From contig NW_014578205.1 of NCBI RefSeq assembly GCF_000485595.1, forward strand, positions 59,201-80,885: 21,685 nt of DNA, in the 5' to 3' direction. The notes under the pieces were generated by a model. That model was not told the origin of the DNA. It saw only the letters and a list, made by a program, of their open reading frames with translations, and did no database searches. Below, one piece after another: positions 1 to 10,651 of this stretch. The position numbers and the translations under genes were made by a program. The first letter of the stretch is position 1, and the number at the start of each line of letters is the position of its first letter. Source of the stretch: Priapulus caudatus (taxonomy: Eukaryota; Priapulida; Priapulimorpha; Priapulimorphida; Priapulidae).

Positions 1-160
1 ACGGTATAGTGCCGTCGAGGTGGTAGAAACCGTTATGGCAGGATATTGAGGACTGTTATCGCGATTGTATGTTAGGAGAGACGCGTCGGCGGTTGAGATT
101 GGAGAACGGTCGGCGGAAGGTGGGAGAAACGGTTATGCCGGGAGATGGAGGGTACTGTCT
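1..160 (+). repeat. Diverged 100-bp direct repeat
   Basis: AGAAACCGTTATGGCAGG near 25 and AGAAACGGTTATGCCGGG near 125 are two diverged copies exactly 100 bp apart. Similar flanks (GTCGAGGTGG and GGCGGAAGGTGG) extend the match. The left edge of the window may cut a longer array. Confidence 0.5.
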
Positions 161-1090
161 GACTGGGAGTAAGAGACGGGGGCCGGGAAGGGTATAGAAA
201 ACAACCTGAAAGATTGCATGTCGCGACATGGCACGCTGGTGGTCCTTTATTATCTCCCTTCTTGAAGCTGGGAAAATGTCAATCCATTTCAACATGATGC
301 CAATCCTTCTTTTATATGGGGTTTGCTATCCATAAGCGGCTAAAGCATTGTAGAACGATGTTAGTTGCTTGTATAATACTATTCATGTGCATGTGTGTTA
401 TATGCACTGTGTTATTCATGATATTTCCGATTATAGATTTATATTTCTGTTTAGGATTAACCAATGAAGGACTGTGGCCTACTATTGGTGGATGGTGATT
501 TCCATTTTAATGGAAGTGTGTTATGCGAATACGGTGTCCTTGTCCTTGCGGTTCAATAGTTCTAACTTTACAATAAATTTATGTTGATTGTTAATGTCTC
601 TATAGGATGGAGAAATAAATTAGCTACAATACGGCTACACATTCATTCAGGTGTAGCTTGCAATTACAATTTAATACATGTAATGCCAACGCAAACAATA
701 CCGCGGGGCGCAAGCGTAACCGCAATGCTACGCAACTCGTAACCCAACGCTACGCAACGAACCCAACGCTACCGCAAAGAACGCAACCCGAATGCGGAAA
801 ATGACACAACACATCACTTTGAGTAATCGTAATCATTTTTTCTGAATATTTGCATCTGGTAACAGGCGCGGCCATCTCGCAGGTATTTGGACAGAGTATG
901 GAAAGGAGAATCAACTTTATCGCAGTAATCTGCAAGAAAAAGGCTTTTAGTGAACCGCATCAATGCGTATACTGGGATGCTAAGCGCTCTCTCAAGCTGT
1001 TTTACAAATTATGTGGTAAGTGCTACTTCGCTTTGTATCCATGTTCGTCATCCGTTCCCTTGGTTGTTCGCGTGGTCGGTCGTTACTCTT
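161..1090. other. Non-coding stretch, no gene recognised
   Basis: The only structure seen is a short array near 700-800 in which AACGCTACGCAAC-like words repeat with about 20-bp spacing. Open frames here are short and resemble no known protein. Confidence 0.5.
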
Positions 1091-1202
1091 ATATAATACC
1101 CGTACAGACTGGCAAAATTTGAACCTAACATTCAAACTGGTGTGCGGGTGAGCGGCGCTCGTCAAATCGTATCGTACAGACTTGCCAAAATTGATCCTAC
1201 AT
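1091..1202 (+). repeat. Dispersed repeat, two local copies
   Basis: CGTACAGACTGGCAAAATTT (1101-1120) and CGTACAGACTTGCCAAAATT (about 1173-1192) are near-identical direct copies, each followed by GA(A/T)CCTA. Related sequence occurs again at 17331-17360, with TAATACC in front as in the first copy here. Nearby GTGCGGGTGA (1142-1151) and TCACCCGCGC (1243-1252) form an imperfect inverted pair. Confidence 0.6.
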
Positions 1203-1254
1203 CAAATGCAGTCATCAGTTCTGCCAGTTCAGCTCACTAGCGTCACCCGCGCAG

Positions 1255-2077
1255 ATAGAAACTGTACCATAGTACGGTTAACCTAAAATAGTGCTTATGC
1301 GCATGCGTTATTTGCCATTTAGGGCCCAGTTTTTGTTCCGCTGCTCTGCTGTTACAGACACACAGCAAGGCAGGTTCGGTCCGCGCGCCTAAGTTATGTT
1401 CCGGGGGTTGCTTGCGTACAGAACACAAGCTTGGTGCGGGATAACTTATCCGCGGCCAAGTTATCCTGGCAGCCCTCCATTTGCGGGGCCAAAATTGCCT
1501 ACGACGCCAAACGCGTATTAGAGCGGTAGCGCTGTACACCACTGCAAGGATATTGACGCGCGCCTTGGCGAATATATCAATATTTGCAGTCTGCTGCGGT
1601 ATACTATCCCCCCTAATCCATATTCTGCCGTAGCTCCTCCCGTTATAGCTCATTAATTTACATCTCTTAATGCCTTCATCTCTAGATTATACCAAAAGTC
1701 TTGTCTGAATTCTTAGCTCTCATATTGCGTACTTCTCACATTTTTTTACACTGACAGATGCCACAAGTGTTTGAAGCACGACTGGCCACCCAGTGAGGAG
1801 GCAGCAGAGGCCACTGAGAAGCAGGTGCAAGTACCTTTCAACGTCCGAGCTTGCAAGCTACGGAAAATACGCTTGCCTGGCGATCACGTGGACCATCGCT
1901 GACCTTCACATACTGCTTCACTACGCCACGTCTCTCTGCGTCGGCTTGGGACCATAGCGTGTAAAGCCATGCGCCGATTCCTTCTTGCCGCCGCTTTATT
2001 TTGGAAAAAAAACTTATACAACTGTTACTGACACAGATACGTGTCGCCAAATATGCCGTATCATGTGAAATATTCGC
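1255..2077. other. Non-coding stretch, no gene recognised
   Basis: The segment 1330-1560 is relatively GC-rich and has a minus-strand open frame of 136 codons (1243-1653). The frame shows no recognisable motif and no coding-like composition. Nothing else stands out. Confidence 0.5.
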
Positions 2078-2240
2078 CTATATATATATATTATTATATT
2101 ATTATATATATATATAGACGATAGAGAGAGAGAGCAGAGGAGCAGAGAGAGAGACGAGAGAGAGAGAAACGACAGAGAGAGATGAATGAATCGGCGAGAA
2201 GAGAGAGCAGTCGGAGACTGAGAGCGAGATGAAGAGATAT
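2078..2240. repeat. AT then GA-rich microsatellite
   Basis: An AT tract (about 2078-2117) is followed by an impure GA tract. The interruptions look irregular, like the indels in the satellite. Confidence 0.9.
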
Positions 2241-2480
2241 TCCTTAACGCGGAATGAAGGTTCGTATTAATAAAAGTTTACGTGTTGATTCGTCGCCGTA
2301 TGTAGTGGGTTGGTCTACTGCCGCATAAAATGGCTATAAATGATATAGACTTCACTGATTGTTAATGTTTGTTTGATGTAACGTTGTCGATCAATTACAA
2401 GACCAATTATCAACCCCATTGACGTTTAGCGTGGTGGATGAGCAGAGGCGCAGTGTGAGGCCAGGGGGTTGAAACGATTA

Positions 2481-2555
2481 TGGGTGTATCAGCAGTGCGA
2501 TAGTTAGACACTCCGCGTGTCTTCACCACTAAAAGGTTCGTGCGGAGGCCCCTTT
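2481..2555 (+). repeat. Possible degenerate tRNA-derived SINE head
   Basis: AGCAGTGCGATAGTTAGACA resembles a tRNA A-box segment. AGGTTCGTGCGGAGG, about 45 bp later, resembles a B box at the usual tRNA spacing. No complete cloverleaf can be drawn, so it is not a functional tRNA gene. Confidence 0.25.
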
Positions 2556-3279
2556 AAGGTTAGAGGCTTTACGGGCACGCCTTAAGAGCCTCGAACTGCG
2601 CTTACTTCGCAACCAGCTCAACGGAGGTCTTGTACCAGCATGTGCGAGATGATTGCAAGAAAATGAATGTCCGGCAGTAACAGCGTAGCACTTTGTTTGT
2701 TACAATTCGTTTCAACCCGGCTCAGCTGAAGCCGGCTTGCGGTACTAGCAGGCTTGAATGGCGATAACGTAACTTTATGCAGTGACATTGGTTTGTCCGT
2801 TCATGAGTTGGTGTTAAGCATCGTTCTCCTGTTAGTCTGGTAGTCTGAGACCTGTTTTGTTTCTGCAGCCATTATGCCTTGACATCGATGCCGATGTATA
2901 CACGGCGATATTACGCGTAATAATAATTCTATTTCCATTCTGTGGCAGTGCACAACCATAGATATTGCTAGAGATATAATATATATAGGGACTATGATAG
3001 GGCCAGACTTAGAATATATCTAGGGCCACGACTACATACTGTTACACATTTATTTGTCGTCACTGGACGAATTATGCGTTGTTTATTTCTATGCAATTGT
3101 TTAAGAAATCGGTAGCTTTGTGCGTGGCGTGAAGATATCGGTACACAAGATGAAAGACCTCCAATTATAATACTCGTGCGCCTTTCTCTCGCCGTATGAT
3201 GGCTAGATTTAGCATGTCTCATTGTACTTCCCCAGCCCTACGCACTGCACCCTTCTATAACAAGGGCGGTTAGCATGTC

Positions 3280-3360
3280 GCCAATGTCCCTTTGCACGCC
3301 CGTATACTCCATTCCCGTCCGTTATAATATGGGTTAGTACTTGGGGTGGTCACCGCTGTC
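3280..3360 (+). repeat. Possible 5S rRNA-derived fragment (SINE3-like)
   Basis: GGTTAGTACTTGG at 3332-3344 is identical to the conserved 3' part of 5S rRNA. The following GTGGTCACCGC is close to the 5S continuation. Upstream, TTTGCACGCCCG resembles the 5S segment TTGAACACGCCCG. The middle of 5S, including the box A region, is not recognisable. It is not a functional 5S gene. A decayed pseudogene or 5S-derived SINE is the likely origin, with chance not excluded. Confidence 0.4.
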
Positions 3361-5644
3361 GTTCTCATGTCTTATCGCATTAAATCGCGTTTACCATTAT
3401 TTTGCTGTCCAGAGATTATTTAGATGATTTTGATAAACTATTATGTTTGCACTCTTCAATTTACCTTACTATATTAAAGACAATATACCCCGAATTTATT
3501 TAGAGTTTTCATTGAGCAGTCTTCCCTTGCCACTTCACGCTTAGCTCTGACATATTGGAACATATACGCCAATACACGTCGACAGAAAAAACTGTCGCAA
3601 AACAAATTTGCCTAAAAATGACACAGAAATACGCATAGTAAACCACAACGGCCAATTGGATGATACAGTTTGACTTCTTAAAAGTTTTGAATCCATGCAG
3701 GCAAGTGGAAACGTATTAGAATCATTCTAACGTGAATATGGCGGGATCTGCTTTTCGTCCACTGTATGTGCATTTGGAGATCGGAAAATCCGATAGAACA
3801 CCGCTTCTCGATTATACAGATGCTCAAGTAGAGGCGTACATTTGAATTTGGGGTTTAACATTGTTTGATATTCAACCGCGTATATTAAAAAATGCTAGAA
3901 GTATTCAATAATATAATAACATACTGATTGGTAGAGATTGATTGTAGCCATCATGAAATATTATAGGAGAAATAAGCATATTGCAACGAAGATAAAATTG
4001 TGTTCATCAAGAACATAATTTGGACACGACAAACTATTGGAAAAAAATATGGGCAAGTTTTTTATGATTTTCGCAGTTCTACATTTTTGCTAGTGATAGT
4101 ATGCTTGTTTCAATACACAGACGCGCCTAGGAGAGATATATTAAACGTATAAAAGGTTATTATGATAAAAAGTACACGAAAGCCAGGATGGGCATGTCAC
4201 GAACTATGTTTCCGAACGGTACATGAGTAGCTTGTGTAGTGTGTGCGCTGTAGCTCCACCACTAAATGTATTTGTAAGGTAGAGCTAGAACGTCGCAAAG
4301 ACTCGCTAAAATAATTTGAAAGTGATTTGACATCTTTATTGAAGCCAGAAGGAATAGATACGCTTAATTTATTCATCGCGGGACCCAGCAGTCACAAGTG
4401 TCATTTTTAAATTCGTCGTGTCAATAGACAGCTCGAGGTTAAGCGGGTAAACTAACGCCGAGTTAATGAATGCAGAGAAATTCAGTTACACCGGCGCTGC
4501 AAGTGGTCATCTAGATTTCACGAAATTATTTCATTTTATTTCAATAAAGAACCATTTTAGTTTTATCCGAAAAAGGCCGTACAAAGTTTCTTATCAATCC
4601 CAGCGTACAGTATCGAAGAACATATTTTTATTAAATTTTTGCTTTTTTGCGAGTTTAATTGTCAATACGTTATCTAGTTACCTCGTACTTTACTGATAGA
4701 AGTTAGTATCCAAAGAGATCCGTTAACATGATCTTCAATGGAGTCTTGATTGTTATCTATGATTATCCCGTTGTTGCCGCCGTTACATGTCACTAATGCC
4801 CAATAGGCCCTCTTATTCAACGTTGGACCATCTCTACATCTCTTTGCTTACTTCTCACCTGTATATTGAGGCAAGCCGTCTGCTGTGCCTTTGCAGCTGC
4901 TTGGGCGAGAAACTTCACAAGAATGCGTTTATTGCCTGCGCTTCTCTCCGGCGCTCACATGCGTAGCGACATGGCCGTCCCGATCCTTTTGGCACTGCCA
5001 TATTACTGAAACAGAGCGCGCTCGTTTTTTTGTTTCCTGCTTGCATTCAACAATGCACGGGCCATCTTAGTATCATGGTTATCGGTAGGTATATTTTTCT
5101 ATGGTGATTTTTACTTATCATTACGAGGGCACTTTAGGCAGCTTGATGATAATATTCTGTTTCTAGGTTTATTCACTATTAACACGAAGGCATGAATACT
5201 TATTAACTTTCGAGATTGTATGCGTATACCTTGCAGGCAAGTTTCAACCGGCGTTGGCCGAATACCAGGCCCTTCGATTATGAAATAGCATATTGGTTTA
5301 GAGTCCTTGGCCCAGTGGGCTTGTCCAGCCAGAAATTCCAGTTTTATCGTTACCCGCCTTGAATGGACAATCGCCTGTAAGCACGTCTTTTGAAGCAAAA
5401 TCAGTTTTAACTCTTTTCCCGCTACCGTTTAGCATGAAGACAGCTGATAGTTCACATGACTACACTACAGCGTACATCATTATTTACTATTACTCATTAC
5501 AGTTCTACATGCAACAATTTGCCTATTTGCATAGTATATGATACTCCGCCACGAGACATCCTTGATTCCACATGATCCACACATGATCCCTGCGCGACGA
5601 GACAGTGCGTTGGGATGACCAGTCACATTGCAATAATCTTATCT
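3361..5644. other. AT-rich non-coding stretch, no gene recognised
   Basis: This is mostly AT-rich sequence without long frames, splice-bounded transglutaminase motifs or repeats that I can define. Open frames of 60-95 codons on both strands resemble no known protein. Confidence 0.5.
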
Positions 5645-5648
5645 ATCT

Positions 5649-5699
<51 letters not shown>

Positions 5700-5735
5700 T
5701 ATATATTATATATTATGATATATATATATATATGA

Positions 5736-5769
<34 letters not shown>

Positions 5770-5780
5770 TATATATTATA
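5645..5780. repeat. CT then TA microsatellite
   Basis: A (CT)n tract at about 5645-5694 runs directly into an imperfect (TA)n tract to about 5780. Confidence 0.95.
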
Positions 5781-6150
5781 GCAATAATAACTACAACAAT
5801 GTCATTGAAGAGCTAATAATGATTTAACAAACACCCGCACAAAACCTACAAAAAATCGTCCAAAAAAAGCTCCGCTGTCAGGGCCACGCCCCAGTTAAAA
5901 CGGGTTGCGCATTTCCTGTTCTTCTTCGCTGTATTAGACCGACCCCTTATTCACGAAGATTCCGAGCCAAATTTCACCCCTTATTTCAGGGAAATCACGA
6001 GGCTTTCTTTTTATTTAAATATATATGTGATTAATGTAAAGTTTAAGCCCTCTCCCCTTAGTCGAGTGAAATAATCAGTTATACTTATTGAATAAGTTAT
6101 CTGGTAAGTTTCACGCCGACCGCGAACTTTGTAAAAAAAACTGTTCCTAT
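5781..6150. other. Non-coding stretch, no gene recognised
   Basis: No open frame of note and no repeat that I can define is seen here. Confidence 0.5.
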
Positions 6151-6156
6151 CAAATA

Positions 6157-6538
6157 TTAGAGGTTTGGTAATCCACCCGAACGGCGGGCGGAGTTATCCC
6201 TGATCAGCCCTATGTTATTGGGCCCTCGAGACATCATGAGAGATTCAGGGTCATGCAAGAGACAACGCCAAGAAACAACATGCGAGGATCCAGCGAGAGA
6301 GGCCAACAACCTACCGTCCACGCCTGACATTTGGTGCTCTAACTCGCGCAAGTCAATCTTCGCGCGGAATATAATCTGCTCGTTTGTCTCCTTGAGCTTT
6401 GGCAGGCGAACACCTGGGAAGGATTGCGCTGATCGGACGAGTAGCGTCACCGGTAATTCGTCGGCGCTGATCACGAGATCGCGCTTCAGCAGCTGCTAAG
6501 GCCGCCAGTAACAGTCGCCTGAAGTAACGCAACATCAT
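6157..6538 (-). other. GC-rich open region, possible unassigned coding fragment
   Basis: Two overlapping minus-strand frames lie here. One starts at 6538 with MMLRYFRRLLLAALAAAEA, which looks like a signal peptide, and runs 61 codons. The other, in the next frame, is 105 codons long (6474-6157), includes ELPVTLLVRSAQSFPGVRLP, and is open somewhat further upstream. A single-base shift would join them. No family was recognised, and neither frame resembles transglutaminase C-terminal barrels. It may be a decayed gene or element fragment, or chance in a GC-rich patch. Confidence 0.25.
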
Positions 6539-6636
6539 TTTCGATGCTTCATGTGCGATTCTTAGCTTTCAGTATGCGAGTGGCGAGGAGATTGTCGAGG
6601 GTGCGGAATAAAAGGCACAAGCATATAGGAAGACGA

Positions 6637-6895
6637 TGTTGCCTGTCTGTCTCTCGTGTCTATCTGCTTCTGTCTGTTTGTCTGTTTGCCTAGCTGTTTT
6701 GTCTGCCTGCATGCCTTCCTGCCTGCTTGCCTGCCTGCCTGCCCTGCTTGGCTGCCTACCTTTGTCTGTTCTGTCTGTCTGTCTGTCTGTCTGTCGTGCT
6801 CTGTCTGTCTGCGTCTGCTGTCTGATGCTATCTGTCTGGTCTGTCTGCGTCTATCTGTCTGATCTGTGTGGCCTGTCTGACTTTCCGGTCCGCCC
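6637..6895 (+). repeat. TCTG/CCTG tetranucleotide repeat
   Basis: Imperfect runs of CTGT, CTGC and TCTG fill this stretch. The Cys-rich plus-strand and Gln/Arg-rich minus-strand frames across it are products of the repeat, not genes. Confidence 0.95.
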
Positions 6896-6919
6896 TCCGC
6901 TTCGTCCTTCCGTCCGGCT

Positions 6920-7466
6920 AGCCGCATTTATATGCGACATTGATCAATTGCTTTTGGAATACGTATGTTTAAAACGATACTGCGAATTTGGTCTGACTTT
7001 GATCGCCTGACTGATAGTTCTTATTTCCGTCCTTCACTTTGTACGCCACCACACCGGTGTAGAGGTGCTTGTTTGATTGTCGCAAGTTGACTTCGACGGT
7101 CGCGCACGCTTGCCTCGACGTGGTTTTTCAACTACAAAAATAATAGTGGGCTCACGCCTGTCAATTTTATTTTTAGGTTTTGTTTATGGCGGGAATGTTC
7201 TTTACGTTTATCGCTAGTCCTTGCTATAAAAGGAACACGCATCTGCTTATTAATTGGCGCTCGGCCACATTCCAACGTGTGAAATGCGTTTACGATACGG
7301 TAAAACTGCGCGCTGTAACAACCGTCGCGTCTGCCAACAAGTATTTTTTCAGTCTGACAGCTACAATTAGACGCGAAGCTTCCAGCGTAATAATACGCTT
7401 GATGCTGACATGAATGCAGAGTGTAGGATAGCCGTCTGCTATAAAAGATACCCCGTGTATTAACCA
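6920..7466. other. Non-coding stretch, no gene recognised
   Basis: Both strands carry overlapping open frames of 77-111 codons in 7132-7467, but neither shows a recognisable motif. CTATAAAAGG or a close variant occurs at about 7224 and 7439, which could be TATA-like words. Confidence 0.4.
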
Positions 7467-7660
7467 ATGAGAGAGGGCAGGAGATTAAGACTAAAAGAGA
7501 AGAGAAAGGAGAGGCGAGAAGTGGAGCGATAAACGAGGAACGAAAATGTAAGAGAGATATAGTGCAAGCAACAGGGGAAGGGGAAGGGAAGAGACTCGGC
7601 CTGTTAGGAGAGACAGCGGAGATAGAAGAGGGATAGGATGAAAACGGGATAGGACATCAG
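7467..7660 (+). repeat. Purine-rich (GA-type) tract
   Basis: The plus strand is strongly purine-biased (GAGAG, AGGAG, GGAAGGGG words). The minus-strand Leu/Ser-rich frame here is a consequence of this bias. Confidence 0.8.
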
Positions 7661-7912
7661 AGCTTCGAAAGCAAGTTTTTGTTTTGACCGGATAGATCAA
7701 CTGGATCCTAGAAGCGAATCCAAGCCTTTAGAACATATGTGAAAAGTTTAGAGGGCCAATGAGCACATTCGTCCACTGTCCTCCAACGCAAATTCCACAA
7801 TCCTCCGAACATCCTGTCGCTCCTTCCGTATGCTTGGCAGACTACTGCTGTCCCGCACCTGGAGGCATTCAGAAAGGCATGTCATCTCCTTCAGCGGTGA
7901 ACGCTGTAATAG

Positions 7913-9534
7913 ATCCCGCTAACTCCTTTAGCCACTGCTGACGCAGAATCCGCCTACTCCTTATTAGCTATGTACGCCAGATCCCGCCTACTCCTTTAGA
8001 TATGTATAACAGGTGCCTGCTTACTTCTTTAGCTATGTTACACAGTGCATGGTACTCCTGTAGCTATGTTACACAGAGCGCCGCTACTCCGTTTACTATG
8101 TTACACAGTGGCCTGCTACTTATGCCTTTACCACTGTTTCCACAGATCCGCGCTACTCTTGTTAGCTATGCTTACACAGAACCCGCTTACTCTGTTAGCT
8201 AGTGCTTACACAGGGCTCGCTGCACTCCTGTAGCTAGTTACACAAATCCCGCTACTCTTTAGTGCGTATGTTTACACGCAGGGCTCGCTACTCTGCTAGC
8301 TATTTGTTACACAGATCCGACTACTCCTGTAGCTATGTCCTACACAGCGATCCCGCTACTTCCTTTAGGCGTTGTTACACAAGATCTCGCTACTCCTTTA
8401 GTATGTTACACAGAGCTCGCTACCCTCCTTAGCTAGGCGTTACACAGATCCGCTATTCCTTTAAGCTGATGTTACACAGATCCCGCTACTCCTTTTAGCT
8501 ATTTATACACAGCGGCCCGCCTACTCCTTTTAGCTCATGTTTACACAGCATCCCGGCTACTCCTTTAGCTATTGTTACACACGATCCGGCGCTTACTCCT
8601 CTGGCCTAATTGTTAACAGCAGAATCCCGTATCCTTAGCTATGTTACACACGACCCGGCTACTTCCTCTGGACTATGTTACCAGCAGATCCCTGCCTTAC
8701 TCCTTTAGCCTATGCTCACAGATTCCACTACTTTTTTTAGCTATTGTACACAGGGCCTGCCTACTCCTGTAGCTAATGTTACACAGATCCTGCGTACTCC
8801 TTTAGCCTATGTCTACACAGGGCCCGCTACTCCTGTAGGGCTATCGTTACACAGCATCCCTCTACTCCTGTAGCTATGTTACAACAGATCCCGCTACTCT
8901 TAGCTATTGATTACCAGATCTCGTACTCCTTTAGCTATGTTAACAAGAGCTCCGCTCTCCTCCTTTAGCTAGGTTACACAGATCCCGCGTATTCCTTTAG
9001 CTATGTACACAGATCCCGCTACTGCCTTTATAGCTATGCTTACGCAAGGGCTCGCGACTCCTTTTAGCTATGTTACACAGATCCCGCTGACTCCTTTAGC
9101 TATGTTACACAGATCCCGGCTAGACTCCTGTAGCTATATGTTACAACAGATCCTCGCTTATTCCTATTAGCTATGTTACACAGATCCCGCTACTCCTTTA
9201 GCTATGTGTTACGCAGGGCCCGCTACTCCTCTTAGCTATGTTTACACAGAATACGATTCCTTTAGCTTGCTTACACATCCCTCCTTAGCTTATCGTTACA
9301 CAGATCCGCTACTCCTGTACGGCTAGTATGTTACACAGAATCCGCCTACTCCTTTAGCTATGCTAATAGATCCCGCTACTCCTTTAGCAATGCTACGCAG
9401 ATCCCGCTACTCCTTTAGCTATGCTACACAGATCCCGCTACTCCTTTAGCAATGCTACGCAGATCCCGCTACTCCTTTAGCTATGCTACACAGATCCCGC
9501 TACTCCTTTAGCTATGTTACACAGATCCCGCTAC
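7913..9534 (+). repeat. 31-bp satellite array, about 50 copies
   Basis: The unit begins CTACTCCTTTAGCTATG and closes with ACACAGATCCCG, 31 bp in total. From about 7913 to 9360 most copies differ by scattered single-base insertions and occasional deletions. From about 9361 to 9530 the copies are nearly exact. There they alternate between CTATGCTACAC and CAATGCTACGC variants, giving a 62-bp higher-order unit. The array does not code: small apparent frames change with each indel. Confidence 0.95.
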
Positions 9535-9540
9535 GTTTAG

Positions 9541-9960
9541 TTTCACTATATAAGATCACTTATGACCGGCGCACACGGTGAGATTCGTGCTGAGCACGGA
9601 GCGTGAGTTTCGTGCTTAGCAGGAATCTCACACCCCCGCACACGGTGAGCTATGTGCTGAGCACGGATCTTACGAGCGGGTGACACTGTAGGTCATGTGA
9701 CTAATCAATATTGCAGAACCAATGAAAATGCACCGTCACTGAGTGAGAACCAATCATAAAGCGCCGCCACTGAGTGAGTGCGAGCAGGAGTCTCACATAC
9801 CCTTAGTCCCTGATTCCTTCACAACCCTCACACGCTGAGTTTTCAGCCTCGCGAGACCAAAATTATCAAACACGACAGATATTTTCCTCACCGCCTCGCG
9901 AGACCGAAAACTCACATAAATCGACCAGGTGAGATTCCTTAACATGCAGATGGGCTATAT
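9541..9960. repeat. Repeat-rich block with CTCAC/GTGAG motifs
   Basis: GCACACGGTGAG occurs at 9571-9582 and 9638-9649, each followed by a GTGCTGAGCACGGA-like segment. A 31-bp direct duplication starting AGAACCAAT lies at 9715 and 9746. CCTCGCGAGACC occurs twice near 9848 and 9893. GTGAGATTC and its complement GAATCTCAC recur in both orientations. The block abuts the satellite and resembles part of a mobile element or LTR, but I see no clear ends. Confidence 0.5.
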
Positions 9961-9972
9961 ATGGAACGTTCT
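9955..9972 (+). promoter_or_regulatory. TATA/CArG-like box with heat-shock-element-like half sites
   Basis: CTATATATGG (9955-9964) is followed by GGAACGTTCT (9963-9972), which has the GAA-nn-TTC form of heat-shock factor sites. Two CCAAT boxes (9719 and 9750) lie about 200-240 bp upstream on the same strand. No convincing plus-strand gene follows. It may be a promoter carried by a repeat or a chance cluster. Confidence 0.2.
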
Positions 9973-10058
9973 ACAATCAGCTATACTGGACTCTACTAAT
10001 CCATCTACTGTAGTATAGACAGTCAGTTAGTAGCAATGCATCTAAATAGGGGGCTTAC

Positions 10059-10153
10059 GGTCCTTTGGCTTGTAGCTGTCCGTCAGGTCCATCCGGTCAT
10101 CGTGATTGTCGGTCAGTGGCCCAGGTCGCTTTGTACTGATAAGTTTTCCAACA
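10059..10153 (-). CDS. Transglutaminase exon 13 (end of catalytic core)
   Basis: This exon encodes [13 protein letters not shown], then [11 protein letters not shown], matching the family [VI]-G-x-x-I-S-T-K and D-[IL]-T-x-x-Y-K segments. The acceptor is TTGTTAG and the donor is GACC|GTAAGCC, close to consensus. The frame requires a phase-2 join upstream, which the donors of exon 12 do not offer. The residues after Y-K are where the family usually has the P-E-G-x-x-E-E calcium ligands. That segment would be in the next exon, which I did not find. Confidence 0.88.
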
Positions 10154-10607
10154 CTAACAACATAAAATCGACTTTCAATGCAGCAGCGACAAATATGTGA
10201 TGTCGCGAGTGGTGTGGAGTGGACTAAATTCATGTTACTTACTAAAATTATAAAACATACAAACGATGCACGCTTTCAGATACAACAACAACTCGATTAA
10301 ATTATCAATAAAATACAATGTATACATACATATGCTTGCTTGTGTGTGCATGCGTGCGTGCGCGCGCGTGTGTGTGTTCGTGTGCGTGCGTGTGCGCGCT
10401 AATACATTATATACATAATAGATTATACATACACTTGACCGTATGATCTTAGTTTGACCATTGGGCAGTTTTCTCCCTTATAGATCCAGTGAACGACATC
10501 AGCGTTGACTTCGGCGAATATGAATGGAGCGTCGTACATCTGCCCCACTTCACCTCGCCTAATTGCCGCAACAGAGGCCGGGCCAGCGCGGTAGACACCT
10601 GCAGCAC

Positions 10608-10651
<44 letters not shown>

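Noticed and set aside
1243-1653. Minus-strand 136-codon frame as a gene
   Set aside because: There is no recognisable domain or coding-like pattern, and the frame overlaps a dispersed repeat region at its end.
6562-7010. Cys/Leu-rich plus-strand and Gln/Arg-rich minus-strand frames
   Set aside because: Both are translations of the TCTG tetranucleotide repeat.
7913-9534. Regularly spaced repeats resembling a CRISPR array
   Set aside because: The 31-bp unit is directly tandem with no unique spacers, no cas genes are present and the setting is eukaryotic. It is a satellite.
10020-10200. Small hydrophobic plus-strand frame after the TATA-like box
   Set aside because: It is antisense to conserved exon 13, so its openness is explained by the coding strand.
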